Assembly: GCA_026392935.1 (NCBI GenBank)
Contig: JAPLBE010000011.1
Location: forward strand, 158,596-222,595
Source: Actinomycetota bacterium
Lineage (GTDB): Bacteria > Actinomycetota > Actinomycetes > Nanopelagicales > Nanopelagicaceae
DNA: 64,000 nt
Direction of reading: 5' to 3'
Shown here: one piece after another, positions 46,045-54,286 of the stretch
Position numbering within the stretch: position 1 is the first letter of the stretch
Layout of the letters: every line of letters begins with the position of its first letter
The notes under the pieces: generated by a model
Database searches by the model: none
What the model was told of the DNA's origin: nothing
The model's input: only the letters and a program-made list of their open reading frames with translations
Position numbers and translations under genes: made by a program

Positions 46045-46767
46045 TTATCTAGAGCGATGTAATCCGCCGCGAACAAGTGCGGCATGCAAACGAATAGATA
46101 GTGATGCAATTTCCTTTTGAACTTCTTCAGCGCGAGCTTTTGCTTCTGTGCTCTTCTGACGAGTGAAAGGCGTAATGACTTGTTCTATTAAACCAATTTC
46201 GCGATCTGCTGCAGATTTGAATGAACGTAGATGACGAGGTTCAATTCCGAATCCAGCCATCTCCGCTACTGCTCGGGCTACTGCTAACGCATCTCCATCA
46301 TAATGACGGCCACGGATTGAAATAAGTCCGAATGATTCAAGCTCGACAAGCTGGCCATCCTCAAGTGATGATGCTTTCAAAAGTTCATCGCGTGATAGGC
46401 GCATCTCTGATTGCTCGCCAAAAGCTGCCGGCGCAAATTCACCATCGACAGTTGCCAGACCCAGCGTTGGACGAGGTGAAGCAACTCCCCCTTGTGGCGC
46501 AGGTTGTAACCCTCGATCAAGGGCATCCAAATTTTCTTTAATTACTTTGAGCGGTAAATATTGATCGCGCTGAGCAAGGAGTACGTAACGAAGGCGCTCT
46601 AAATCGGTCGTTGTGAACTTTCTATAACCAGATGGGGTTCGCTGCGGTTCAATCAGCCCTTCTGATTCGAGAAACCGAATCTTCGAGATTGTAATATCTG
46701 GAAAATCTCCGCGTAACTTGGTAAGGACTTCACCGATACTTAAATATGCACGTGCTGGAACGCTCAA
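46045..46767 (-). CDS. ftsR: MerR-family regulator FtsR (Rv1828-like)
   Basis: 240 residues with MerR DNA-binding domain at the N-terminus (YLSIGEVLTKLRGDFPDITISKIRFLESEGLIEPQRTPSGYRKFT) and a coiled, charged C-terminal region ending in LSIRLHAALVRGG. In Corynebacterium the orthologue FtsR activates ftsZ. A TTG start at 46767 is supported by GGGGAG seven bases upstream. It follows garA with a 1-bp gap, the conserved garA-ftsR order. Confidence 0.9.
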   Translation of the reverse strand: MSVPARAYLSIGEVLTKLRGDFPDITISKIRFLESEGLIEPQRTPSGYRKFTTTDLERLRYVLLAQRDQYLPLKVIKENLDALDRGLQPAPQGGVASPRPTLGLATVDGEFAPAAFGEQSEMRLSRDELLKASSLEDGQLVELESFGLISIRGRHYDGDALAVARAVAEMAGFGIEPRHLRSFKSAADREIGLIEQVITPFTRQKSTEAKARAEEVQKEIASLSIRLHAALVRGGLHRSR

Positions 46768-46768
46768 T

Positions 46769-47248
46769 TTACTTCTCCCCTGTTACTTGTGACGCTGACT
46801 TTGCTGAAATAAACAATAAATGGAATTTACCGATTTGAATTTCATCACCGGTATTCAAAGTTACTTGTGAAACGCTTTCGTTATTTACATATGAACCGTT
46901 GAGACTTCCAGAATCTTTGAAAGTGAACCCACTTGCATCCTTTTCAATAGACGCATGCTTTCGCGAAACCGTAACGTCATCAAGAAAAATGTCACTTTCG
47001 GGCGAACGGCCGATTGCTACGCCAGTTGAAGTAAGCAGGAAGCGAGATCCTTTTTGCGGTCCTCTGTGAATGAAAATCATTGCCGTGCTGCCATCACCCG
47101 CCAAAGCGTTTTCAATAATCTCGCGCTCTTCGGCGGTTGACTGTGCGAGGTAATCGCTCACGGTGGAGATAGGGGAATCTCCTACTACTGAGCGAAGACC
47201 TAGATGGAGGGTTGTTGTTAATTCATTCTGCGAATCTGGTTTAGCCAC
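46769..47248 (-). CDS. garA: FHA-domain signalling protein GarA/OdhI
   Basis: 159 residues. C-terminal FHA domain (about 62-150) with GRSPESDIFLDDVTVSRKHASI and DSGSLNGSYVNNE, the phosphothreonine-binding loops. GarA/OdhI inhibits 2-oxoglutarate dehydrogenase and related enzymes until phosphorylated by PknB/PknG near its N-terminus. The classical ETTSVF site is replaced by NELTTTLHLG (Thr 11-13), a plausible but altered phosphosite. The GTG at 47248 is set by AGGGAG six bases upstream; a TTG two codons earlier is less likely. Confidence 0.92.
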   Translation of the reverse strand: MAKPDSQNELTTTLHLGLRSVVGDSPISTVSDYLAQSTAEEREIIENALAGDGSTAMIFIHRGPQKGSRFLLTSTGVAIGRSPESDIFLDDVTVSRKHASIEKDASGFTFKDSGSLNGSYVNNESVSQVTLNTGDEIQIGKFHLLFISAKSASQVTGEK

Positions 47249-47316
47249 AAACAACTCCCTTCGACGTCAACTTAAGGGTGACACTAGAGAGTTGGTGAGG
47301 AGAAATCAAGCCGAAA

Positions 47317-47697
47317 TCAACCAGTAATTGCGCCGTACTCCGCAGCAGATAGGAGTCCCGAAGGCTCATTATCGACAGATATTTCAATCAGCCAGCCGGC
47401 TCCGTAGGGTTCAGAGTTGATTAACTCTGGTTTGTCGGTGAGCGCCTCATTCACAGCTACAACTTTTCCAGTCACTGGCGCAAAAATCTCAGAAACGCTC
47501 TTTGTAGATTCGACTTCCCCACACACAGAATCGGCTACCACTGAATCACCAATCTTCGGCATCTGAACATAGACGATGTCACCGAGTGCACCCTGCGCGT
47601 AGTCCGTAATTCCCATTCGAAAAGTCAATTGCGCACCTGCAGGGCATACCCATTCATGTTCTTTGGTGTACTGCAATTCACTAGGAATATTTGACAT
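47317..47697 (-). CDS. gcvH: Glycine cleavage system H protein
   Basis: 126-residue lipoyl carrier that shuttles the aminomethyl group between P-, T- and L-proteins. Lipoylation site is Lys66 in GEVESTKSVSEI; other family segments are YTKEHEWV at the N-terminus and ITDYAQGALGDIVYVQMP. Upstream is the phosphatidyltransferase gene, with a 14-bp gap; downstream is garA. Function is shared with gcvP on the same strand. Confidence 0.96.
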   Translation of the reverse strand: MSNIPSELQYTKEHEWVCPAGAQLTFRMGITDYAQGALGDIVYVQMPKIGDSVVADSVCGEVESTKSVSEIFAPVTGKVVAVNEALTDKPELINSEPYGAGWLIEISVDNEPSGLLSAAEYGAITG

Positions 47698-47711
47698 GCG
47701 ATTGATCCAAT

Positions 47712-48275
47712 CTAACCCTCAATGATGTGTGGACGCACTCTAATGCTCTTAAGTCCAGTTCGGAAATACCCAAACGCTGTACCGAGATAGAGGGCAACCC
47801 CCCAAATCGCAAAAGCCCACCCAAAGATGAATGCTAACTCGCCGTACCACGTCTGACTTAACGCTAAAAGCAGGAGCGGAAAGGCATAGAGAAGATTAAA
47901 GGTTGCGGCCTTTCCTAAATACGTTACTTGCAAAGGCTCACGACCTCGCGCCAGCAAAAGCGCTGCCAGAAGCGCCATAGCAACATCACGAAAGACTAGA
48001 GCCGCGATGAGCCAGACAGGTACAGCATCTCGAATATATAAGACCACAAGCGTTGCGGCTATATAAAGTCGATCAATAGTGGGGTCTGCTATCTCACCAA
48101 ATTTAGATTCTTGATTAAGCGCCCGAGCTAACTTCCCGTCGAAGTAATCGGTAGCTCCACCAATAGCTAGAACGAAAATGGCCCAACCATCGTGGTTTCC
48201 GGATTGGGCGAGAAGAACGAATACAGGAATGCCTAAAAAACGTAGAAAGGTAAGAGCGTTTGGAATAGTTAACAC
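47712..48275 (-). CDS. CDP-alcohol phosphatidyltransferase
   Basis: 187 residues with several membrane helices. The family motif is complete: D-Y-F-D-G-K-L-A-R followed by G-E-I-A-D-P-T-I-D, i.e. DGxxAR-x8-GxxxDxxxD. Transfers a phosphatidyl group from CDP-diacylglycerol to an alcohol. Position before gcvH/garA matches mycobacterial pgsA2 (Rv1822), but the acceptor (glycerol phosphate or inositol phosphate) cannot be told from sequence. It begins 4 bp after the cmk-der stop. Confidence 0.9.
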   Translation of the reverse strand: MLTIPNALTFLRFLGIPVFVLLAQSGNHDGWAIFVLAIGGATDYFDGKLARALNQESKFGEIADPTIDRLYIAATLVVLYIRDAVPVWLIAALVFRDVAMALLAALLLARGREPLQVTYLGKAATFNLLYAFPLLLLALSQTWYGELAFIFGWAFAIWGVALYLGTAFGYFRTGLKSIRVRPHIIEG

Positions 48276-48279
48276 TGCC

Positions 48280-50250
48280 CTACTGCTCCTTATCTCGTTC
48301 CTTAACTCGAATTGCGACTTGGACAGGGGTTCCCGGGAATTTAAACTCTTCCCGTAGGCGGCGCTCGATAAATCTACGGTAAGACGCTTCTATCCATCCC
48401 GAAGAGAAAACCACGAATTTAGGTGGCGCAATACCTGCTTGAGTTGCGTAGTACACCCTAGGTTGTTTTCCGCCTCGAACGGGAGGAGGCGTCGCCCCAA
48501 TGAGAGCGCCCAAGAATGAATTGAGTTTTGCAGTCGGGACTCTGCGTTCCCAGGAATCTATTGCCGTACGAAGCGCCGGGGCTAGCCTGTCTCTGTGCCA
48601 ACCAGTTTTTGCTGCAACATTTACTACTTGAGCCCATTCAACTTGATCTAAGTGACGTTCCATCTCTTTATCTATTTGAGTTCTGCGGTCTTCATCGACC
48701 AAATCCCATTTATTCATCACAATCACCATCGCTTTACCAGCTTCTTCAACCATGGTGATGACGCGAAGATCTTGTTCAGAAATCGGCACTGATGCATCTA
48801 GAACTACAACGGCACACTCGCAGCGTTCTAACGCCGTTTGTGTGCGAAGTGTTGCGTAGTAATCGGTTCCGCTTGCTTGGTTAGCCCTCTTTTTCAATCC
48901 TGCTGTGTCAACAAAACGCCAGATGCTTCCACCAAATTCAATCAATTCATCAACTGGATCTCGAGTTGTTCCTGCTACTTCATCAACGATCGAGCGATTC
49001 TCACCCGCTAGCGCATTAAGCAAGCTGGATTTGCCAACGTTTGGTCGTCCAATGAGTGCAATGCGTCGATAACCATCTTGCACTTGTGCTGCACCAACTT
49101 CAGGAAGCTCTTTAACGATGCGATCAAGAAGATCTCCACTACCTCGCCCGTGTAATGCTGAAACAAAATTGGGCTCACCTAATCCAATATTCCACAGTGA
49201 ATGTGCGTCAGCTTCATCGTTATCCCCATCAACTTTATTAGCAACGAGAATGGTCGGTTTCTTCGCTTTACGTAGTTCCTGCACTAGAACGTCATCCTCA
49301 TCGAGCGCACCAACTTGAGCATCTACAACAAAACATAAAACATCTGCTTCGTGCATCGCTAGCTCAGCACTTGCACTTACTTGAATAGAAATTCCATCTG
49401 GTTTGGATTCCCAACCACCAGTGTCCATAATGATGAACCGGCGACCGCCCCATTCACATTCATATTGCACGCGATCTCGCGTAACGCCCGGAGTATCTTC
49501 AACAATAGCTTCACGTCGTCCAATGAACCTATTGATCAGCGTTGATTTACCAACGTTAGGACGGCCGAGGATGGCAACGATTGGAAGTCCCAGCAACGAA
49601 CGTTGAGAAAGCAATTCCCAAATTCGATCCACAGTTTCATCGAGAGTCAATTCAGTCGAATCAATATGTACGGCATCTGTTGCCATCGATAATGGCGATA
49701 CAGCTCTAGTCGAATCAATGTGGTCACGGCTCGCAAGTGATTCTCCTACAGCTTCAATCCCTCTTGATTCTTCTTGCTGTTCCGCATCTCTGCGATGAGC
49801 GCGAGCGGAGATGTCTGCGGTCAAATAGATTTTCAGCGCAGCGTCCGGACAAACCACCGTTCCAATATCTCTTCCTTCTACAACTATTCCTCTATCTGCG
49901 CGATTTATCAGGCTCCGTTGTAATTGCAATAATTCGGCTCTAATCTCTGGCATCGCACTGATTTTAGAAACGCTGTCGGTAATTTCGTTAGTTCGAATTT
50001 CTTCCGTTACGTTCTTATCTCCGACAAAAATTTGCGGATCGCGAGGATTAGAGTTGAAAGAAATTGGCGTTGAAGCGATAGCAGAAATTATCTCAGGAGC
50101 ACTTTCACTCTTTATCGATAAAGCAATGAAAGTAACTGCGCGATAGAGAGCACCTGTATCTAAGTAACTCCAACCAGCGCGTATTGCGATGTTCTTAGAG
50201 GTGCTCGACTTCCCCGATCCGCTCGGGCCATCTAATGCAACAACAATCAT
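48280..50250 (-). CDS. Fused cytidylate kinase and GTPase Der
   Basis: A 656-residue fusion. Residues 1-~215 are cytidylate kinase (P-loop DGPSGSGKSSTSKN, GRDIGTVV), which phosphorylates CMP/dCMP. From ~220 follows Der (EngA), the double GTPase of 50S ribosome assembly: first G domain near 228 (GRPNVGKSTLINRF, DTPGVTRDR), second near 400 (GRPNVGKSSLLNAL, VAGTTRD, NKWD), then a KH-like C-terminal domain with KFPGTPVQ. As I recall, this fusion is known in several actinobacteria. No start codon context supports a separate Der. Confidence 0.95.
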   Translation of the reverse strand: MIVVALDGPSGSGKSSTSKNIAIRAGWSYLDTGALYRAVTFIALSIKSESAPEIISAIASTPISFNSNPRDPQIFVGDKNVTEEIRTNEITDSVSKISAMPEIRAELLQLQRSLINRADRGIVVEGRDIGTVVCPDAALKIYLTADISARAHRRDAEQQEESRGIEAVGESLASRDHIDSTRAVSPLSMATDAVHIDSTELTLDETVDRIWELLSQRSLLGLPIVAILGRPNVGKSTLINRFIGRREAIVEDTPGVTRDRVQYECEWGGRRFIIMDTGGWESKPDGISIQVSASAELAMHEADVLCFVVDAQVGALDEDDVLVQELRKAKKPTILVANKVDGDNDEADAHSLWNIGLGEPNFVSALHGRGSGDLLDRIVKELPEVGAAQVQDGYRRIALIGRPNVGKSSLLNALAGENRSIVDEVAGTTRDPVDELIEFGGSIWRFVDTAGLKKRANQASGTDYYATLRTQTALERCECAVVVLDASVPISEQDLRVITMVEEAGKAMVIVMNKWDLVDEDRRTQIDKEMERHLDQVEWAQVVNVAAKTGWHRDRLAPALRTAIDSWERRVPTAKLNSFLGALIGATPPPVRGGKQPRVYYATQAGIAPPKFVVFSSGWIEASYRRFIERRLREEFKFPGTPVQVAIRVKERDKEQ

Positions 50251-50308
50251 TTCTTAGCCCATCGCTTCCGTTGCTGAATTCTATTCTCTTTACGAACTAA
50301 AGCGTGAA

Positions 50309-51364
50309 TCACTTGCGTGGTGAATGCACATTCCATCCCTTAATCCTTAGATGCTCTGACAATTTCACTGCATCTGATTGATTTAGTGCGAGCGTGATCA
50401 AGCCTGTCTCTTGTCCAGGTGAGTGTTCGATACTCAAATCCTCTATATTCACTCCAGCAGTTGCACATTCTTCAAATATTGCCGCTAACTGGCCAGGTTT
50501 ATCTTCAATAACGATTGGGAGAAAGGTGTAGTCGCGAGCCTTCCCGCCATGCTTTCCCGGAATGAGCGCTCTGCCTTTTTGTCCAGAAGAGATAAATGCC
50601 TCAACAACGCTTTCATCTGAAATCTTGGAAATCAAAGATTGCAAGTCGGTCGAAACTTTCTGCAACAACGGCAAAATGGCTGCACTGTTTTGAGAAATTA
50701 TCTCTCTCCAGAGCGCTGGATCTGAAGCCGCAATGCGGGTTGTATCTCGCAAGCCTCCCCCGGCTAGATGTAACCAGTTCTCAGGTTTTCCTTGCAGCTG
50801 TGAAGCCAGCAGCGAAGAGAGAAGCTGCGGAAGATGAGATATCAAGGCAACTGCTTCGTCATGCTCAATCGAATCCATCTCGACCGCTACGGCTCCAAGT
50901 AAGGCGATCAACTCTTTAACAATCGCAATCGAGTCAGGGGCAGCGCTAGTAGCGTCGATAATCCAGGCTCGACCTTCGAATAAATCCGATCTAGCGGATT
51001 CCACCCCTCCTACCTCGCGTCCGGCCATCGGGTGAGTTGGGACGAATCTTTCAACAAGTGAGGGAAAAGACGATACTTCAAGTTTAACTTTAGTCTTTAT
51101 CGAAGCCACATCTATAACTACACCCTTAAAGTCACGCGCTGCGAGTTCTTTCAGGACTCCGGAGAATGCAGAGATTGGTACCGCAATCACAATTACCTCT
51201 GGATTCGGTATACCGGTGCCGCCTACCAAGTCATTAGCCATAACTTGCGCTCGTTCGTTCAAGTCTTTCATAGAAACCTGAACTCCATTTTGAGCTAAGG
51301 CCAAGCCAATAGAGGTTCCAATCAAGCCTGAACCAATGATTTCAACGGAAGATAAGTGGGTCAT
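50309..51364 (-). CDS. tyrA: Prephenate dehydrogenase with C-terminal ACT domain
   Basis: NAD(P)-dependent conversion of prephenate to 4-hydroxyphenylpyruvate for tyrosine. 351 residues: Rossmann loop VEIIGSGLIGTSIGLAL, catalytic region RFVPTHPMAGREVGGVE (His), SHLPQLLSSLLA (second His), and from about 275 an ACT domain (IVIEDKPGQLAAIFEECATAGVNIEDL) for probable feedback by tyrosine. 11 bp downstream of the chorismate mutase gene, which supplies its substrate. Confidence 0.95.
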   Translation of the reverse strand: MTHLSSVEIIGSGLIGTSIGLALAQNGVQVSMKDLNERAQVMANDLVGGTGIPNPEVIVIAVPISAFSGVLKELAARDFKGVVIDVASIKTKVKLEVSSFPSLVERFVPTHPMAGREVGGVESARSDLFEGRAWIIDATSAAPDSIAIVKELIALLGAVAVEMDSIEHDEAVALISHLPQLLSSLLASQLQGKPENWLHLAGGGLRDTTRIAASDPALWREIISQNSAAILPLLQKVSTDLQSLISKISDESVVEAFISSGQKGRALIPGKHGGKARDYTFLPIVIEDKPGQLAAIFEECATAGVNIEDLSIEHSPGQETGLITLALNQSDAVKLSEHLRIKGWNVHSPRK

Positions 51365-51375
51365 CGAGCTACCCG

Positions 51376-51738
51376 TTATTGCGCAATATCTCGGCGCAGA
51401 GACTTCGCCCCATGGAGATAAATATGAGCGATTTGCGAGCTCGAAAGGGCCGTTTCTACATGAACCATCACTCTGATAGTTCGATCCAGGGCCCCTGGCA
51501 CATCAATTTCGACTGCGCAGATTAGAGGAACCGACTCGAACCCAACTTCGCGAGCTGCGGCAGCTGGAAAGGTGGCGTTCAGATCCGGGCTTGCGGTGAA
51601 AAGGACCGATATGACATCCGCCGGCGACAGATTATTAGAAGTCAGGATTTCAGAGAGCAGCTCTCGGACACCCTTAAAAATAGAGTCAGTCGTATTGGCC
51701 TCGACTTGGATGGCCCCTCTAATTGCGCGGACTGACAT
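51376..51738 (-). CDS. aroH: Chorismate mutase, AroH class
   Basis: 120 residues, the trimeric AroH fold. Markers: VRAIRGAIQVEANT (active-site Arg near the N-terminus), LFTASPDLNATFPAAAAREVG and the C-terminal RTIRVMVHVE (Arg) plus HIYLHGAKSLR. Converts chorismate to prephenate. With tyrA immediately downstream, this forms a tyrosine branch unit. Upstream is the AT-rich region. No ribosome-binding site is obvious for the ATG at 51738. Confidence 0.94.
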   Translation of the reverse strand: MSVRAIRGAIQVEANTTDSIFKGVRELLSEILTSNNLSPADVISVLFTASPDLNATFPAAAAREVGFESVPLICAVEIDVPGALDRTIRVMVHVETALSSSQIAHIYLHGAKSLRRDIAQ

Positions 51739-51769
51739 TGAGAAATCATACTCCCTGGACCTTGACTCC

Positions 51770-52001
51770 CGTGGGAGCCACTTCGTGCTTTAACGATATA
51801 TAGTTAAAACTATTGATGTATTTCATACAATACAATTTTTCCATCTATTGGACTCAGTCTTTGGAATCCAATCTTGAATATCGATAAATAGGTATTCAAG
51901 GGTACAATCTGAGCGCTCAAATATCGATATATTAATATTTATATCTATCTGTCGATTACTATCAATTTATATATAAATCGGTATAACTATACAGAGTGGA
52001 T
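51770..52001. other. AT-rich intergenic island with multiple inverted repeats
   Basis: About 230 bp, roughly 28% GC by hand count, with no plausible gene. It holds ATAGTT-aa-AACTAT (51800-51813), TGTAT-ttc-ATACA (51817-51829), CTTGAATA with TATTCAAG (51873-51880 and 51893-51900, 12-nt spacer, stem extendable by two pairs), the palindrome ATATCGATAT (51921-51930) and GTATA-ac-TATAC (51981-51992). It lies between rluB and aroH, both on the minus strand, so it includes the promoter for the aroH-tyrA group. A nucleoid-protein or regulator binding region is possible. Confidence 0.6.
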
Positions 52002-52733
52002 TTAACGTTTAATATCTAAATTGTTTTGCAAACTTAACAATTCACCGTCATTGAGATCTCGCCATCTTCCTTCAAGAGTGTCACCCAGGGAGATCGGCCC
52101 GAAGTTGGTCCTTATCAATCGCAGGACCTGGACGCCCACCGCCTCCATGAGTCGACGGATGATGTGATAGCGACCTTCGTGAATCACGACCTCTATCCAT
52201 TGTGGTGATAGGTGCTTGTATCTCAAAACTCGACCCATTCCGTCTTCTAGCTCGACCCCCTTGAGTAGCGTCTTCTCAACACCCGCAGGAAGATTTCCAT
52301 CGAATTCAATAATGTAGGTTTTTTCCAATCCATATGAGGGGTGGGTCGCCCTGAACGTTAAATCGCCATCATTGGTGAGCAAAATTAGACCTTCGGAGTC
52401 CTTATCTAGCCGCCCAACATGGAATAGTCGCTCTGTTCGAAGGTCAATAAAGTCCGCTAAACAAGGACGACCTTCGGGGTCGTACATGGTAGACAGAACA
52501 CCTTTAGGCTTATGAAGTGCTAAATAAGTCTTAGACAAACTTCGCGTAATTGTCTCCCCATCAACTGAGACTTTAGACTTATCTGGGTCAAATTTTGCGC
52601 CGAGTTCACGTATGACGCGGCCATCGACCATAACTCGACCTTCGATGATGAGTTCATCTGCGCCGCGGCGGCTGGTGATTCCCGCGTCGGCAATAATTTT
52701 ATTCAGGCGCATTTCGGCCATCTGGCTATCCAT
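52002..52733 (-). CDS. rluB: 23S rRNA pseudouridine synthase, RsuA/RluB family
   Basis: 243 residues. N-terminal S4 RNA-binding domain (RLNKIIADAGITSRRGADELIIEGRVMVDG) and the catalytic domain with HVGRLDKDSEGLILLTNDGDL (catalytic Asp), LEKTYIIEF and GRYHIIRRLMEAVG. Probably modifies 23S rRNA near position 2605. It belongs to the conserved scpA-scpB-rluB-cmk-der cluster. The start is either 52733 or the ATG at 52721. Confidence 0.92.
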   Translation of the reverse strand: MDSQMAEMRLNKIIADAGITSRRGADELIIEGRVMVDGRVIRELGAKFDPDKSKVSVDGETITRSLSKTYLALHKPKGVLSTMYDPEGRPCLADFIDLRTERLFHVGRLDKDSEGLILLTNDGDLTFRATHPSYGLEKTYIIEFDGNLPAGVEKTLLKGVELEDGMGRVLRYKHLSPQWIEVVIHEGRYHIIRRLMEAVGVQVLRLIRTNFGPISLGDTLEGRWRDLNDGELLSLQNNLDIKR

Positions 52734-52800
52734 TCTCGACAGTCAACTCCCCGCGCACTCTCGTGCCAAGGGCTAGGTGAGACGAAGTGTAGAGCGTTAC

Positions 52801-53397
52801 CTAGTCTGTGAGCGAATCGAGGATCTCATCCAATGCGTCAAGGTCAGGCAGGTGAGGCGCTAGAGGAGGTAAATCAGCGAGTGAATTGAGCCCGAGTCTC
52901 TCCAAAAAGTAGCTAGTCGTCTTGTACAAAATCGCACCAGTCTCGTTCTCGACCCCATATTCCTCAACTAGGCCACGAGTAATCAGGGTCTTCATCACGG
53001 CTTCCACGTTAACTCCTCGTATCGCTGAAACTCGAGCTCGAGATACCGGCTGGCGGTAGGCGATGACGGCTAGTGTCTCTAGGGCCGCCTGGGTGAGGCG
53101 ATTCTGCTGTCCGTCAAGAACAAACTTCTCTACGACCGCGCTGCAGTCTGGGTGGCTATAAAAACGCCATCCCCCGTTAATGGCTTTTAGAGAGAATCCG
53201 CGATCCTCATAGCTAGGAACTAGCGCTTCGAGCGCATCTACAACCTGATCTACTGTGGCTTCGAGAACTGATGCCAGAGTTAACTCGGTAACCGGCTCAT
53301 CTACGACCATCAGAATCGCCTCAATGGAGCGAGCGAGAGCTGTCGGGTCAAAAACGTGTGAAAGCCGCTCCTGGCTCTCAACCTCTGGATTAGACAT
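52801..53397 (-). CDS. scpB: Segregation and condensation protein B
   Basis: Regulatory subunit of the SMC-ScpAB condensin complex that compacts and segregates the chromosome. 198 residues with two winged helices: ARSIEAILMVVDEPVTELTLASVL and the diagnostic LTQAALETLAVIAYRQPVSRARVSAIRGVNVEAVMKTLITRGLVEE. The acidic, leucine-rich C-terminus ends in LDEILDSLTD. I prefer the ATG at 53397, which overlaps scpA by eight bases and follows GAGGG; a longer frame starts at 53424. Confidence 0.94.
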   Translation of the reverse strand: MSNPEVESQERLSHVFDPTALARSIEAILMVVDEPVTELTLASVLEATVDQVVDALEALVPSYEDRGFSLKAINGGWRFYSHPDCSAVVEKFVLDGQQNRLTQAALETLAVIAYRQPVSRARVSAIRGVNVEAVMKTLITRGLVEEYGVENETGAILYKTTSYFLERLGLNSLADLPPLAPHLPDLDALDEILDSLTD

Positions 53398-54274
53398 TTG
53401 TGCCCTCTTCTGTCTCGTTATCAAGCTTTACGGGTATATCAAACTCATTAGTGGCCAGGATTTCGCCCTCGTCTGAGCCTATCCAACTAATCTGAAGCTC
53501 ACCAAGGGCCATGACTTGCTCGAACCTCAAAGCCCCCTGACGGTAAAGGTCAAGAAGGGCTAGAAATCGAGCTACCACCACGAGAGTGGAATCGGATCCT
53601 TGAATGAGGTTTCGAAATGAGAGCGTTCTGGACTTTCGTAGCGCTTCGACGACCAACTTAGACTCTTCCGCCACGCTTACCAGAGCGCTATGCAGGTGCT
53701 CTACGGCCACTACAGGTGGCGTTTTTGGGGTTAAGACGCGATCGGCTATGGCTGCGAAGCGTTGAGCGCCAACACCGATGAGAACCTCTGGAAGAAGTGA
53801 GGCCAAAGCAGGGTCAAGTGCTACCACGCGAGGAAATGATTTATCAGCAGCCAAAATCGACTCCTGGAAGGATGCCGCTATCTCCTTGAAGGCTCGGTAC
53901 TGTAGAAGTCTGGCGAAGAGAATATCCCGGGCCTCAAGAAGTGCGAGATCTTCCTCGTCCTCAATCTCTCCACTTGGCAGAAGACGGGCGGCTTTGAGGT
54001 CTAGGAGGGTGGCAGCGATGACCAAGAATTCAGTTGCCTGGTCGAGCATCCATCCCTCGCCAGACTCCTCAAGCCTGCGAATGAAGGAGATGAACTCATC
54101 GGTGACAAGGCTGAGTGAGACTTCAGTGATATCGAGCCTGTGGCGAGAAATAAGCTGCAGCAGGAGATCAAATGGACCATCAAAGTTAGACAGGTGGACG
54201 CTAAAACCCTTTTCGGGCGCAGAATCAGCAGGTGCAACAACTGCCATATCTACCGGAGCAAGAGTATTTTCCAC
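53390..54274 (-). CDS. scpA: Segregation and condensation protein A
   Basis: Kleisin subunit bridging the two heads of SMC. 294 residues: N-terminal kleisin region FSVHLSNFDGPFDLLLQLISRHRLDITEVSLSLVTDEF, an acidic middle and a C-terminal winged helix (TLVVVARFLALLDLYRQGALRFEQ). GTG start at 54274 with no Shine-Dalgarno sequence but a -10-like hexamer six bases upstream. Divergent from parA with a 78-bp gap, a fixed arrangement in actinobacteria. Confidence 0.94.
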   Translation of the reverse strand: MENTLAPVDMAVVAPADSAPEKGFSVHLSNFDGPFDLLLQLISRHRLDITEVSLSLVTDEFISFIRRLEESGEGWMLDQATEFLVIAATLLDLKAARLLPSGEIEDEEDLALLEARDILFARLLQYRAFKEIAASFQESILAADKSFPRVVALDPALASLLPEVLIGVGAQRFAAIADRVLTPKTPPVVAVEHLHSALVSVAEESKLVVEALRKSRTLSFRNLIQGSDSTLVVVARFLALLDLYRQGALRFEQVMALGELQISWIGSDEGEILATNEFDIPVKLDNETEEGTNV

Positions 54275-54280
54275 GTGCGA

Positions 54281-54286
54281 ACACTA
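54281..54286 (-). promoter_or_regulatory. Candidate -10 element for leaderless scpA transcript
   Basis: On the minus strand TAGTGT is followed by six bases and the scpA GTG. No ribosome-binding site lies between. It would drive the scpA-scpB-rluB group. Confidence 0.4.

Noticed and set aside
51873..51900. 28-bp inverted repeat in the AT-rich island as a dif site
   Set aside because: The length fits, but the inner ATAA-N6-TTAT core of dif is missing and the symmetry is in the outer arms. The ppm1 end is a far better match.
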